Origin: Rebecca billardiae RCC1528
Lineage: Eukaryota > Haptophyta
Length of the DNA: 64,000 nucleotides
NCBI GenBank assembly: GCA_965240325.2
Contig: OZ251229.1
Coordinates: 558,001 to 622,000 of the forward strand
Direction of reading: 5' to 3'
Shown piece after piece: positions 36,767 through 48,700 of this stretch. Position 1 is the stretch's first letter. Every line of letters starts with the position of its first letter. The position numbers were made by a program, and so were the translations under genes. The notes beneath the pieces are model-generated. The model did no database searches, was not told where the DNA came from, and saw nothing but the letters and a program-made list of their open reading frames with translations.

Positions 36767-38041
36767 ATGGCGGCGCCGCTGCTGTGGCTGCTGCAGCTGT
36801 ATCTGCTCCTGCTTCCCACCCGAGCCGCTCCAGGCGCTCCCAGCGATGCATCTATCGTCTGGCAGACGTGCATCACCGCCATCACAGCGCGGCTGTACCG
36901 TGCTTTGCGCACCCACATCCCAGTGACGCCCGACGCACCCGGCCCAGTCGTGCTGATCGACCCGGCGACACACGGAAATATCGGGGACGTCATGCTGTCT
37001 GCGGCAGAGTTCGTGGCGCTCAAGCATCTTGGCTGGAGCGATGACCGCATACTCGTCTGCGCCGGGCCGCAGACCCAAAACTTCGGCGAGCCGTGCTTCT
37101 CGCCCGAGGGCGGTATTACACCCACCGAGCTCCTGAAGGATGTGCCTTTCGTCCTGTACCACGCAGGGGGAAACTGGGGCGACTTATACCTGCGCGTGCA
37201 CGGCATACGGCTCAAGCGGATGATGGCTCTCTTGCGTGCGGGCACGTCCGTGCTCTCGCTGCCGCAGAGCCATCACTACAGCAGAGACTCCTCTGCCGAG
37301 CGTGACAGCGCAGCACTCCACCAGGCATGGCAGGCGAACCTCACCCTCATGTGGCGGCAGGAAGACAGCTACCGATGGGCACAGAGGCAGATGCCCGCCT
37401 TACGGCACGTGGCCGTGCCGGATATAGCCTTCCTTCTCGCCCCGCTCGAGCCATCACGGCCCGCGCCACCGGAGCGCTCCAAGCACATCCTCTTCCTGCT
37501 GCGCAAAGACAGGGAGAGCACAGTGGGCGTGGGGCAAAGTGGGCACAGGTCATCGGTGACGTCGATGCGGGAGAGATTCATCGCCGAAGCCATTCGTCAG
37601 CTTCGTGCTGAGCGTGGGCTGCCGGAGAGCTGCTGCACCTTCGCCGTGGTGGACTGGCAGGACGCGTTTGAAAGCTACGCGCCAGCCCTCCACAAGCTCA
37701 TGAACCGCGCCCATTCGGCGCGAAGGAAAGGGAACCAATCATCCGGCGTGCTGTTCCCATACAAGTATGTGGTCACAGCCGGCGTAAATCTCCTATCGTC
37801 GGCCTCGGTGGTCGTGACGGACAGGTTGCACGCGAGCATCATGGCGTTGCTCATGCACAAGCATCATGTGATTCTGGACAACAACTATGGCAAGGTACAA
37901 AAGACCAGAGCCCTGGCCTTCAGCTCTGCGCGTGCGTGCAGCGACAGACGCAGCCTGCGCTATGCGGTGGCAAGCAACTTGACCGATGCGGTGGCGCAAG
38001 CGGTGGCTATAGTGACGGCCCTGATGAGTGGGGAGCACTGA
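36767..38041 (+). CDS. Polysaccharide pyruvyl transferase family protein (424 aa)
   Basis: The ATG at 36767 is followed by a signal anchor (MAAPLLWLLQLYLLLLPTRA). The family core is clear. HGNIGDVMLSAAEFVALKHL (~70-89) is the N-terminal nucleotide-binding-like motif. FVLYHAGGNWGDLY (~129) is the second GNxGD element. SVLSLPQSHHYSRD, AVPDIAFLLAP, VVTDRLHASIMALLMHKHHV (~348-367) and ILDNNYGKVQ are the hallmark DRLH and D-N-YGK segments. These enzymes add ketal pyruvate to sugars of cell-surface polysaccharides, making them acidic; eukaryotic members act in the Golgi. It is an intron-free gene ending with TGA after SGEH. Its upstream region is the end of a long inverted repeat, so its promoter is either short (<85 bp of unique sequence) or lies within the repeat arm. 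Confidence 0.9.
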   Translation: MAAPLLWLLQLYLLLLPTRAAPGAPSDASIVWQTCITAITARLYRALRTHIPVTPDAPGPVVLIDPATHGNIGDVMLSAAEFVALKHLGWSDDRILVCAGPQTQNFGEPCFSPEGGITPTELLKDVPFVLYHAGGNWGDLYLRVHGIRLKRMMALLRAGTSVLSLPQSHHYSRDSSAERDSAALHQAWQANLTLMWRQEDSYRWAQRQMPALRHVAVPDIAFLLAPLEPSRPAPPERSKHILFLLRKDRESTVGVGQSGHRSSVTSMRERFIAEAIRQLRAERGLPESCCTFAVVDWQDAFESYAPALHKLMNRAHSARRKGNQSSGVLFPYKYVVTAGVNLLSSASVVVTDRLHASIMALLMHKHHVILDNNYGKVQKTRALAFSSARACSDRRSLRYAVASNLTDAVAQAVAIVTALMSGEH

Positions 38042-38741
38042 GCAGTGACGGCGCTCGTCCTGAGCAGAGCCGTCCGGCCGCAGCGTGTGACGCGCTGATA
38101 ATTGACGCTGAGACTGAGTCACTGATCGAGCGGTCCGATGCGGCGATTGCCGGGTCGTGTGGTGATAGACGACGAGGCGCTGAGCCTGAATAAATCGACG
38201 ATGACTACGATCTGATCGATCATCACATACGACTACTGTCGTATGTGCAGTGACTACTGATATGGGCTTCGTTCGGCTTCTGTCCCCCCCCCCCCCCGGT
38301 CAGTCCGGTCCGACTCGGGTCTGAGTCACAGTGGAGCAGAAGTTACATGGCTTGTACTGCGACGTACAAATATAGCTACTAACACTACAATAATCGTGAA
38401 TCGGCTGGCGGGATCGCCGCCTCTGATCGGCCGATCTACAATAGCCCCCGTAGACTCGGCCAGTACTCAGTAGACTCCACCCCACTCCCCAGCAGGCGGT
38501 CCCTTGGACGATATTATTAGCTACGGCCCTAGCTAAATGGATCACCACTCCATGCACACCTCCAATAGGTTCCGACTCTATTTTCCATAATTAAATACCC
38601 AGTCCGGGTACCATTTTCGCATATGTATACAGACGACACGTCAACACTCACACTGTGTCCGGAACATTCCCGGGCTGTGCTGAAATCTGAGTTTCAAGGG
38701 ACGGGTAATTACATGCATCATGCCGCGCGCGCCGAATCCTG

Positions 38742-38750
38742 ATCTATCTG

Positions 38751-38786
<36 letters not shown>

Positions 38787-38806
38787 ACTATCTATCTATC
38801 TGCTAA
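38742..38806. repeat. (TATC)n microsatellite
   Basis: About 14 TATC units with one AACTATC interruption, seen directly. Confidence 0.95.
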
Positions 38807-38824
38807 GAGACCGCGGTGAGGGCG

Positions 38825-39510
<686 letters not shown>

Positions 39511-39576
39511 ACCGGCCGCTTCGGCTTGCCCGCTTTTATCTAAGTCTAACTGTCTAAGTTAACTCCTGCTAGCAGC

Positions 39577-39816
<240 letters not shown>

Positions 39817-39829
39817 TAAAAAATCTTTT

Positions 39830-41656
39830 CAGCGTCAGATCCTGCGCGGAAGTCCGGGCGGCCGGGATCGGCGGTTAGTATTGAAGCGTCGCCGTCGCGA
39901 GCCGAAAAGAGCCCCATGCCGGGCGACTGCGCGATCGCCCCCGCCGCGCGGATGTGGGGTGCACGCCGCTGCGTGGAGCTTTCGGCGCGCGGCGTCCATG
40001 ATGGCGCAGTCAGAGTCGATGGTACGCGACGCACCGCCTCTCTCCTTGCCGCCCCCTGCCTTCGCTCGCGCACAATTGCCCAGTTTGCATCATGTCACCA
40101 CTTCGTGCCGTCTGCTCCATGTTCACGCGCGCGCGGTGCGAGTTTGAGACGTGACCTTGGGACACTTTTTCGCGGATCGTGGCGTGCCATATGTTTCAAC
40201 TTGCGAGCGCCAAAAAGTGTCCCAAGGTCAGTCTTTTTTCGGGAGCAATCTGTGGGTGCACGAACAGCCAGTTTCACTGCCCGACACACGGCTGTTCATT
40301 CTGCAAGCACTGCATGTCGGCCCGGGAGCACCTGGCGTTGGTCGCGAACCCGCCCCGTGCATTGTCCATGGCCTGCCCAGTACTGCGCCACCCATCTTCC
40401 CCACCCTCGCGCGCACTGCTCGGTCACACGATCATGTCGTACAGCGCAGATGGCTGCGGCCGGAGCCGGCGGGATGTGCCGTGTGCGAGCGCACATAGCC
40501 ATAAGGCAAAAGGCCGAACTCCCTCAAGAGCGTGCATCGAGGCTGCAGTAGACACGTGGCGCACTCGCTCCGGCACGATCCCGTGGCCGGATCCCACCTT
40601 CGGCGCTCGCACAGCCTGCTGTTGACTGGCGTAGCCACATCTGTTAGCAAGCCGGAGCGCTCGAGGAGTTGCACGCGCGGGCACGGGCGTCGCAGCCTAC
40701 GGAACAGGTGCGTGCCATCGCTTCGTCGTCGTGGAGGGGATCCTTTGCGATGTCGTAGACAGCTGTGAGCGACGACGGAGGCGACTTTGGCACACTGTGT
40801 GGTAGCAACAATGCCGCCAGCCACGGGTGCGTCGCGCGAACCGAGTAGGCGCAAAAGTACAAGGCGGTCAACTCCGCAAGCGCGCACGCGTGGCAGGCTG
40901 TGCTGGGCGGACAGGTCGTGTGCCAACCGTGTGAACGTGCGCAATACGCCCGCCGTGATGTCTTTCTAGATTGCGCCCCTCGCGCGACCTCGCCTGGTGG
41001 TGCGAGCTGCCTCCCGGGACCTGAGGACCGAGGACGCATCAGCGGCAGCACTCAGGCCGGTCCCGTTGGTGATCCTCAACAGCCGCGCGCATGATCATGG
41101 CAGTGGCTAGTTTGGCTCGAGGCGCGTGCCATGACTTCGAGAACATCGCATGCGATGGCACGCGCAGCTTTGGCGTCGTCGGGAGCGACGTCATCGCATC
41201 CCTCAGCAAGACGACACGCAGGCAGCGTGCCCAACAAGAACGGCAAGCATGCACGAGGACGTGTTGATGGCGCTTTACTGACTTGATTAACGATGCGCGC
41301 GTACACGTATGATGTACGCCGGGTATGGTGGCTACGTGGATCGCCAACCTTTCGCCTCCTCTGGTAGGGCATGGGCTGCCGCGCCGTTCTCGATCGCCGC
41401 TTTCCGGCCCGTGCGTGCGACCGAGCGCATTGGCGAGGTGAAGGCGCGGGAGGGGGCGAGTGAGCGGCTGCGCGAAGGCGCACGATGCTACTGGGTGCGG
41501 AGCACCCCTCCGCCAGCTCCGCGCGCGTTCATGCGGGCCGCCGCGTGCGCCCAAAGACGGCGTGTCGCCCAGTGGCGGCGCACGCGGCACGATGGCGGAC
41601 GTCCGCCGGACTTCCGCGCTTCCTAATCAGGGATCCGACAGGGATCCAATTTGTTG

Positions 41657-41657
<1 letters not shown>
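39830..41657. other. 1.8 kb with Cys-rich coding-like pieces but no resolved gene
   Basis: On the plus strand near 40240-40320 a frame reads GAICGCTNSQFHCPTHGCSF then CKHCMS, with a zinc-binding-like C-x-C...C-x4-C-x2-C-x2-C spacing. It lies in a 148-codon frame (40179-40625; the first ATG is at its start). Other Cys-rich bits occur on both strands to about 41000. Minus-strand frames at 41039-41590 also look partly protein-like. No splice path joining them was found. This may be a decayed RING/PHD-type gene. An 18-bp inverted repeat lies at 40153-40229. Confidence 0.3.
40153..40229. repeat. 18-bp perfect inverted repeat with 41-bp loop
   Basis: GACCTTGGGACACTTTTT (40153-40170) is the exact reverse complement of AAAAAGTGTCCCAAGGTC (40212-40229). 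It overlaps the beginning of the Cys-rich open frame. Confidence 0.95.

Positions 41658-41750
<93 letters not shown>
41658..41750. repeat. (TA)n microsatellite
   Basis: A pure TA run of about 93 bp, seen directly. It lies just outside the left end of the inverted gene duplication. Confidence 0.95.
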
Positions 41751-41751
<1 letters not shown>

Positions 41752-41979
41752 CTGCTACTATTAACTATACAGATTAACTACAGTGTCAGACTGTACAGAC
41801 TAGCACGGAGCTTTCGAGAATAGAGCGCAGAAGTCCTACGGAGCTAGACTGAGTGTGTAGTCGTCAGTCTTGTAACCGCCGCCAGCTTGACGAGCGCAGC
41901 AGCAATTGACAGAATTGTCGTGCGAATGAACCAACCGGCCCCGCCGCGGGCCGCGCCATCGCGCCGATCGCGGCCATCG

Positions 41980-43437
41980 TCACTCTGGCGGCGCCTGACC
42001 ATCTTCGAGCGCACGTATCATGCCTCCGACATCATCGCCCATCAACTTGGACGTGTTCACCAGGACGGCGCACTCACGAAAATAGTTGGGCCGCTTGTCG
42101 ATCATGAGAGCGTCGCAGCCAAATGGTGTATGGTACACTCGACTGTACTCCACACCGTTCCACCCGCTCAGCCCCCGCTTGTCGTAGTGATCTGGATCTG
42201 GGCGCTTGCAGGGACGCATCTGCTTGCCACCAGCCCCCCGATCAGGCACGGCGTCACAGGTCACGCAGATCTCGACCACGCCACACCGAACCACGTCCGT
42301 CTGGAGGAACACCGTCCACGCCAGCCCCTGCCCGTGTGGGCCGACGAGGATGCGAGCCCCGAGCACCAGCCGCAGCTGCTCTGCGAGGGAGAGGTCCTCC
42401 ATGTACACGACTTGCACGGTGTACCCGTGCGGCAGCGTCGCCCCCTCGACGGCGCGTCGCACCTCGGCCGCGTTCACGACCATGCGGCCGACGGCCCGCT
42501 GGCGCCGTGCTGGAGGTGCGCTGCTGCCAGCATCGGCACTCATGGCCGACGGTGTGCTGATGCTGCCTCTTGCCTCGCTTGCGGGCGCAGACCCGACTGG
42601 TGCGCGCCGGAGGATGAGCAGGACACGCCGCTGCGGCACTGCTGGCAAGGGTGGCGCCGTCACCGGGGCTGCCCTGCTCATAGCGCTGATCACACGTGCG
42701 CGGAAGCTGGCCAAACGCGCCCTGCCATCCACCATGCCAGCACTGCGCAGCTGCGCAGAGTGCCCGCCCAAGAGCAGATCGTAGCACACACACCTCGGCT
42801 TTATGCTCTGCCGTAAGCTTACAGCAGGGGGTCCTGGCCCCAGTGACAGCATGAAGAGCTGCAGCCACGGCCATGTCGTCGCTTCGCCTGCCGGCCATGC
42901 CGTCTCAGAGACAGGGATCACGTCCACGACGCCTGGCAGCGAGGATCTGCCGCCGCCGACGCTGTCCCGTGCCGAGAGAGCGTGCGAGCCGTTGGCGCCG
43001 AGCGCGCGTACGAACCACTCGGACGCCGGCACAAAGTGGTGGAGCGCGTGCCACATGTTGGTGTAGCAGCTCGAGATAGCCATGAATGCCATCGAGCCGG
43101 GCGTCGCAGGCATGCAGTGCTTTTTGCGCCCACCCCAGCTCCCAGCCATCATCCTGCGAAAGCCAACTTTCATTGCTTCAGTGTAGTATTCAGGCAACCA
43201 CTTGATCCCGTGAACTGCGCTGCGATTATTCCCGAGGCTTTGCGTAGCGGGCAGCCCATTGACAGCCCGAGCGGCTATGGCTGGTCTCTTGCGCGGCATG
43301 ATTGCGACGCATGCATCCGGCAAGACCCACTCGCCCGGCAGCAGGCCATCGAGGAATGGTGGCGGCGCTGAGAGGACGGGAGCGCCGCGCGCATTCGTTC
43401 TTGCGAAGGTCACCAACGCCACGAGGATGGCGGCCAT
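41980..43437 (-). CDS. GT61-like (DUF563) glycosyltransferase, copy A (485 aa)
   Basis: The first in-frame ATG is at 43437: MAAILVALVTFARTNARGAP, a signal anchor. LSAPPPFLDGLLPGEWVLPD follows, then a variable segment (~50-105). The conserved body contains MAFMAISSCYTNMWHALHHF, a glycine-rich VLLILRRAP region, and VVNAAEVRRAVEG. The C-terminal signature ILVGPHGQGLAWTVFLQTDV corresponds to the GT61 'G.HGAGL.N..F' motif that closes the donor pocket. Family members transfer xylose, GlcNAc or arabinose to proteins or polysaccharides in ER/Golgi; specificity cannot be predicted. It is mirrored by copy B, from which it differs by few residues after ~115. It has no introns. Confidence 0.85.
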   Translation of the reverse strand: MAAILVALVTFARTNARGAPVLSAPPPFLDGLLPGEWVLPDACVAIMPRKRPAIAARAVNGLPATQSLGNNRSAVHGIKWLPEYYTEAMKVGFRRMMAGSWGGRKKHCMPATPGSMAFMAISSCYTNMWHALHHFVPASEWFVRALGANGSHALSARDSVGGGRSSLPGVVDVIPVSETAWPAGEATTWPWLQLFMLSLGPGPPAVSLRQSIKPRCVCYDLLLGGHSAQLRSAGMVDGRARLASFRARVISAMSRAAPVTAPPLPAVPQRRVLLILRRAPVGSAPASEARGSISTPSAMSADAGSSAPPARRQRAVGRMVVNAAEVRRAVEGATLPHGYTVQVVYMEDLSLAEQLRLVLGARILVGPHGQGLAWTVFLQTDVVRCGVVEICVTCDAVPDRGAGGKQMRPCKRPDPDHYDKRGLSGWNGVEYSRVYHTPFGCDALMIDKRPNYFRECAVLVNTSKLMGDDVGGMIRALEDGQAPPE

Positions 43438-43699
43438 CAGCGTGTAGAAGCAATCTGAGGCGCGCACGCCGTCGATTAGTCAACAGCACGCGCGCGTGCA
43501 GTCGCCACAATGCCGGATCGCATGCTGCGGCTAAAATACAAGCAGTGGTGAAGTGGCGGCCAAGTGGGCCGTCCATCGGGCTGTGTCGCTTTCGAAGTCG
43601 ACTCTCAACACCTGACAGGCAAGCGGCAAGGAGGCGAGGTCGCTGCTGCGCAGAGGTGCGGCCGGCCCGGGCGGGTTGGCGGGCGGCGGGTGGGGGTGC
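43438..43699. promoter_or_regulatory. Divergent promoter between the two GT61-like copies (262 bp)
   Basis: This is all the sequence between the two start codons. The halves are not mirror images, so the two genes may be differently expressed despite their near-identical bodies (inference). Confidence 0.45.
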
Positions 43700-45169
43700 A
43701 TGGCAGCGGTCCTTTTGGTGTCCGCACTTCTCGCGCCAAGAAAAGCTCACGGCGACACGGCCATCCTATCAGCGCCGCCACCGTTCCTCGACGGCCCCCT
43801 GCCCGGCGAGTGGGTCTTGCCTCACGCGTGTATTTCCACATCGCGCAGCACCAGACCGGCCATTGCTGTGCTGCCCGCGAGCGCGCATAGCATCGGGCCA
43901 TTGCACCTGTTGCACGATGATAGCGCAGTGACGTTCGTAAGCAATCTCCCTCGCTTGTACTCGGAGTCCGGGAGGAAAGGCGTGAGCAAGCTGCGCGCTA
44001 GGCGCTGGACTAGGGGCCATCCCAAAAAGCACTGCACGCCTGCGATGCCCGGCTCGATGGCATTCATGGCTATCTCGAGCTGCTACACCAACATGTGGCA
44101 CGCGCTCCACCACTTTGTGCCGGCGTCCGAGTGGTTCGTACGCGCGCTCGGCGCCAACGGCTCGCACGCTCTCTCGGCACGGGACAGCGTCGGCGGCGGC
44201 AGATCCTCGCTGCCAGGCGTCGTGGACGTGATCCCTGTCTCTGAGACGGCATGGCCGGCAGGCGAAGCGAAGACATGGCCGTGGCTGCAGCTCTTCATGC
44301 TGTCACTGGGGCCAGGACCCCCTGCTGTAAGCTTACAGCAGAGCATAAAGCCGAGGTGTGTGTGCTACGATCTGCTCGTGGGCGGGCACTCTGCGCAGCT
44401 GCGCGGTGCTGGCATGGTGGATGGCAGGGCGCGTTTGGCCAGCTTCCGCGCACGTGTGATCGGCGCTATGAGCAGGGCAGCCCCGGTGACGGCGCCACCC
44501 TTGCCAGCAGTGCCGCAGCGGCGTGTCCTGCTCATCCTCCGGCGCGCACCAGTCGGGTCTGCGCCCGCAAGCGAGGCAAGAGGCAGCATCAGCACACCGT
44601 CGGCCATGAGTGCCGATGCTGGCAGCAGCGCACCTCCAGCACGGCGCCAGCGGGCCGTCGGCCGCACGGTCGTGAACGCGGCCGAGGTGCGACGCGCCGT
44701 CGAGGGGGCGACGCTGCCGCACGGGTACACCGTGCAAGTCGTGTACATGGAGGACCTCTCCCTCACAGAGCAGCTGCGGCTGGTGCTCGGGGCTCGCATC
44801 CTCGTCGGCCCACACGGGCAGGGGCTGGCGTGGACGGTGTTCCTCCAGACGGACGTGGTTCGGTGTGGCGCGGTCGAGATCTGCGTGACCTGTGACGCCG
44901 TGCCTGATCTGGGGGCTGGTGGCAAGCAGATGCGTCCCTGCAAGCGCCCAGATCCAGATCACTACGACAAGCGCGGGCTGAGCGGGTGGAACGGTGTGGA
45001 GTACAGTCGAGTGTACCATACACCATTTGGCTGCGACGCTCTCATGATCGACAAGCGGCCCAACTATTTTCGTGAGTGCGCCGTCCTGGTGAACACGTCC
45101 AAGTTGATGGGCGATGATGTCGGAGGCATGATACGTGCGCTCGAAGATGGTCCGGCGCCGCCAGAGTGA
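43700..45169 (+). CDS. GT61-like (DUF563) glycosyltransferase, copy B (489 aa)
   Basis: The ATG at 43700 gives MAAVLLVSALLAPRKAHGDT, a signal peptide/anchor different from copy A in sequence but equal in kind. LSAPPPFLDGPLPGEWVLPH matches copy A. Residues ~45-110 diverge completely (HSIGPLHLLHDDSAVTFVSN here), and from PGSMAFMAISSCYTNMWHAL onward the two proteins are almost the same. That includes VVNAAEVRRAVEGATLPHGY, VGPHGQGLAWTVFLQTDVVR and PFGCDALMIDKRPNYFRECA. The conserved-variable-conserved pattern suggests functional tuning of an acceptor or stem region, with gene conversion keeping the catalytic part uniform (inference). Confidence 0.85.
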   Translation: MAAVLLVSALLAPRKAHGDTAILSAPPPFLDGPLPGEWVLPHACISTSRSTRPAIAVLPASAHSIGPLHLLHDDSAVTFVSNLPRLYSESGRKGVSKLRARRWTRGHPKKHCTPAMPGSMAFMAISSCYTNMWHALHHFVPASEWFVRALGANGSHALSARDSVGGGRSSLPGVVDVIPVSETAWPAGEAKTWPWLQLFMLSLGPGPPAVSLQQSIKPRCVCYDLLVGGHSAQLRGAGMVDGRARLASFRARVIGAMSRAAPVTAPPLPAVPQRRVLLILRRAPVGSAPASEARGSISTPSAMSADAGSSAPPARRQRAVGRTVVNAAEVRRAVEGATLPHGYTVQVVYMEDLSLTEQLRLVLGARILVGPHGQGLAWTVFLQTDVVRCGAVEICVTCDAVPDLGAGGKQMRPCKRPDPDHYDKRGLSGWNGVEYSRVYHTPFGCDALMIDKRPNYFRECAVLVNTSKLMGDDVGGMIRALEDGPAPPE

Positions 45170-45431
45170 CGATGGCCGCGATCGGCGGCGATGGCGCGGC
45201 CCGCGGGGCCGGTTGGTTCATTCGGACGATGACAATTGCTGCTGCTCGTCAAGCTGGCGGCGGTTACAAGACTGACGACTACACACTCAGTCTAGCTCCG
45301 TAGTCTCTGTCCTCTATAAAGTTGTGCTAGCATGCAGTCCACTGATGTGGCTAGTCCGTTAGATCGGGCCGACGATCCTTACTGAAAGCGGCGGCGGCGG
45401 CGGCGGTTATTATATTATTTCGATATCGATC

Positions 45432-45487
<56 letters not shown>

Positions 45488-45736
45488 ACTGGCACTAACT
45501 ACAGTAGTAACTCTAGCTACCGTAACTAGAGCCGTACAATCTACGACTCGGACTATGACATCGGAATCGTACATACGGATCGGATATTCGGCGCGGCGCG
45601 CGCGGCATGGACGACGGACGATTAGTTTGCAGCAGCAGTCGTCTGCTGCTCGCGCGGCTCTACTTCATCACGACGACATATGCCTGCTGCTGATCACGTG
45701 ACATGGCCGAGGCCGACGGTGTCAAGCCGTTAGCGC
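45170..45736. other. Intergenic with (GA)n tract
   Basis: The left ~130 bp are the 3' flank shared with copy A of the palindrome. A (GA)n run lies at about 45435-45485. No gene is seen. Confidence 0.7.
45435..45485. repeat. (GA)n microsatellite
   Basis: About 25 uninterrupted GA units, seen directly. Confidence 0.95.
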
Positions 45737-48700
45737 TCAGCCGCCGCGCCCGGCGCCGTCCGCGGCGCCCGTCGTGCGCGCGCAGACGAAGTGGTGGTAT
45801 GGTCGCGCGCCGGGAAGCGAGGAGCGACAGTTGGAGACTACCCAACCTTGTGGCGTGTGCAGTGCGCACGCGGTGGGCGAGTCGCCGCGCGGCACGTTTG
45901 CCTCCGACGTGTCGGCGGCGGGCACGCCATGGTCGCCGTGCTCGGCTGCCTCGCCGCGCGCCCAGCCGGTGTAGTCCGCGGGCGCCAGCGCGCTGCCGTC
46001 CTCCGCCCACCGCCAGCGGCCGCCGGGGGTGCGCCAGAGGCCGATCCACGCATAGGCGGAGTCGACGGCGCGCATGCACTGCACGAGCCGATCGTCCTCC
46101 GCCGTGCGGACGCTCGCGAGCGCGCCGCCCTCGGCCGCGCACGCCGCGCGCGCGTGCGTCCACTCCTCCATGCTCGGCGCGCCGAACGGGCGCGCGCGCG
46201 CGCTCGAGAGTCGATAGCTGAGCGCGGCGCCGGCCGACGCGCTGGGCCGCCAGCCGGCTTCGTCGGGCGCGTGCGCTGCGAGCAGCGCGGCGCACGCGCC
46301 GCAGTCCGCCTGGCCTGTGCCGCCGAGCGCGGCGCCGAGGGCCGCGAGCGCGCCGAGCGGCAGCAGCGCGAGCACCGCCCAGCAGAGGCCGCGCAGCGCG
46401 GGCACGAGCCAGCGCGCGGCCGGCCCGCGGCCCCCGCTGCCGCTCGAGGAGCCGAACGAGTTGGTCGAGGCGTTGGCGCTCAGGGCGGGGTTGCCGGAGC
46501 CCCGGCGCGAGCTCGCGGCCGAGTGCCCGCGCGCCCTGCCCGTGACAGACGCCACGTGGCCGCGCGCCCCGGCCTCCTCCTCATCGTCCGAGCCCTCATC
46601 GGCGCTGCCGCGCGCCGCGACCACCGCTCCGACTCCGAGCAGGCTCTCGGTGGCCTCGGCCTCAAACGACGCGTGCGCGGCGGCGGAGGCCTCGTACAGG
46701 CGCGCGTGGTGCAGCAGCGCGCGCGCGCGCTGGTTGAACGTGTCGAACGAGCCGCACGCCACCTCGATGCACGCGCGCAGCCGGTCGTAGTCGTCCTGCA
46801 TGGCGCACGTTGCCTCGGCCGCGTCAAAGGTCGCCAGCTCGGCCGCGTGCGCGCCGGGCAGCATGCGGATCTCGACGCCCTCCTGCGCGGGCGCGTGCTG
46901 CCGCGACATGGCGCCCGAGAGCGTGGTGCCGAGCGAGCACGCGGAGGAGACGGAGGCGTTCGACGCCGCGCGGACGAGGCGCGGCTTCGTCGGCGAGTTG
47001 AGCAGCGCGCCCGGCGTGCCGCAGCCGCCGCCGCTCAGCCGCTCAGCCAGCTTGGCCGAGCTCGCGCCGCCGAAGGAGCCGCCGCGCTGCCGCCACGGCG
47101 ACGGAGACGCGGCCGCCGACGAGAGAGCGCCGGGCAGACGCAGAGCGCCCGGGTCGAGCGTGCGCCGCTTGAAGCTGCCGGTGCCTCCGCCCGCGCTGTG
47201 CTCGCCCGCGGCGGCCTGCAGCGCAGCGACCACCGCCGGGGAGCTCACGTCCCCACTGCCGCTGCGCTCGGCACGGCCGGCGCCGCGCCCGCCGCCACTT
47301 GCCCGCGTCGTGGGTGTGACGGGGCTCCGAGCGCCGGTCGGCGTGCGGAGGTCCTTGGTGGGCGGCACGTCGACGGAGAGGCCGGCCGGGCGCGTGGGCA
47401 CGGTCGAGGGGTCCGGCTCGCCCTCCTCCCGATGCGGCTCGAGCCCCTCGTCGTCGGGCGCCGAGCGCGGCGTCAGCACTGCCGACGAGTTTGCATCGGA
47501 CAGCGCGGCCGACGCGCGCGTCAGCCGGATGGGCGGCGTGCGGCGGCCGCGCTCAGGGGCCGCGTCGGCGTCGGCGTCGGCGGCGGGCTCGGCCGCGGGC
47601 GCGCCGACGTCGGGGCGCGAGCCCACCGTCGAAGCGAGCGTCGACTCGTCCCGGGCCTCGCCCTCCGGATCCTCCCGCACCGCACGCGAGAGCGCGCCCA
47701 GCTCTCGCTCTGCGCTACGCTCTGCGCCTCGCCCTGCGCCGTCCTCCGGCTCAGCGGACGGGAGGGCGGGCTGCACGCGCGAGCGCACGCCGCTCGGGCT
47801 CGTGTCGGTGGCCTCCTGCGCGGCGAGGAGCGCGGCGCTGATGCGGCTGGGCGAGGGCGGCGGCACGCCCACGGCCGCCGCGCCGGGCACGCCCAGCTGC
47901 CCGCCGCGCGCGCCCCCGCCACTCCGCACCCTGTGCAGCACGTCTTCGGAGCTGTGAGCGCGCCGGGCGAAGCCGCCGCGCAGCATCGGCGGCGGCGCGC
48001 GCCCGTGGCCGTTGGCGTTGGCGACGCCGTGCGAGCCGCCGCCGCTGCAGCGCGTGGAGCCGTCAAAGTGCACGCTCTTGCTGAAGCTGCCCGCGCCGCC
48101 GCCGCCGCGCTCGTCTGCCGCCAGGCCCATGTCTGTGCGCCGCCGATCGACGGGCGTGACGGGGCCGCTGCGCGCCGGGGGCCGGGCGCTGCGACGCCCG
48201 TCCGCGCTCGCAGCCTCGCCGCGGCTGCTCGTGCCGCCCGCCGCGGCGCCCGGCCCGGCGGCGGGGACGGCGGCGAGCTCGCCGGGCGTGGAGCACGAGG
48301 CCGCCGAGCTGTGCGCGCCGCGAGCGAACCGCTCCGGGCTGCTGGCGCGCAGAGACGGGCTGCTCAGCCGATCGCTGGCAGTGCCGCCGCCGCCGCCGCC
48401 GGCGCCGCCGTGCGCGCCTCGGCCCTGGTGCATCTGGTCGAAGACGAAGAGCTCGATGGCGCACCACATCCGCTTGAGGTACGTCGGGCCCGCGAGCACG
48501 AGCAGCGAGCGGCAGCCCGCCAGATAGATGGGCAGGTGAGGCAGGTCGCGCGGCGGGTCTGTCTGGTCGATGCACGCGCGGTCCAGCCACAGCCGAGGCT
48601 CGCGCCCGTAGTACCTGACGAACTGCGCGCGCCACGCGCTGAGCGCGCTCCAGCGCGCCGAGGCGGAGTCATGCCAGCTGCACGCGCGGCGGGGCGGGGA

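Larger units (their letters stand above)
41835..45302. repeat. Palindromic gene duplication (arms about 1.27 kb, near-identical)
   Basis: The sequence from about 41835 to 43115 is the near-perfect reverse complement of about 44035 to 45302. It contains the last ~385 codons of each GT61-like gene plus ~130 bp of 3' flank (shared block TTGTAACCGCCGCCAGCTTG). Only scattered substitutions are visible. Towards the centre homology falls away (43115-43340 against 43835-44030), returns for the conserved N-terminal block, and is lost again in the promoter between the genes. Confidence 0.92.
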
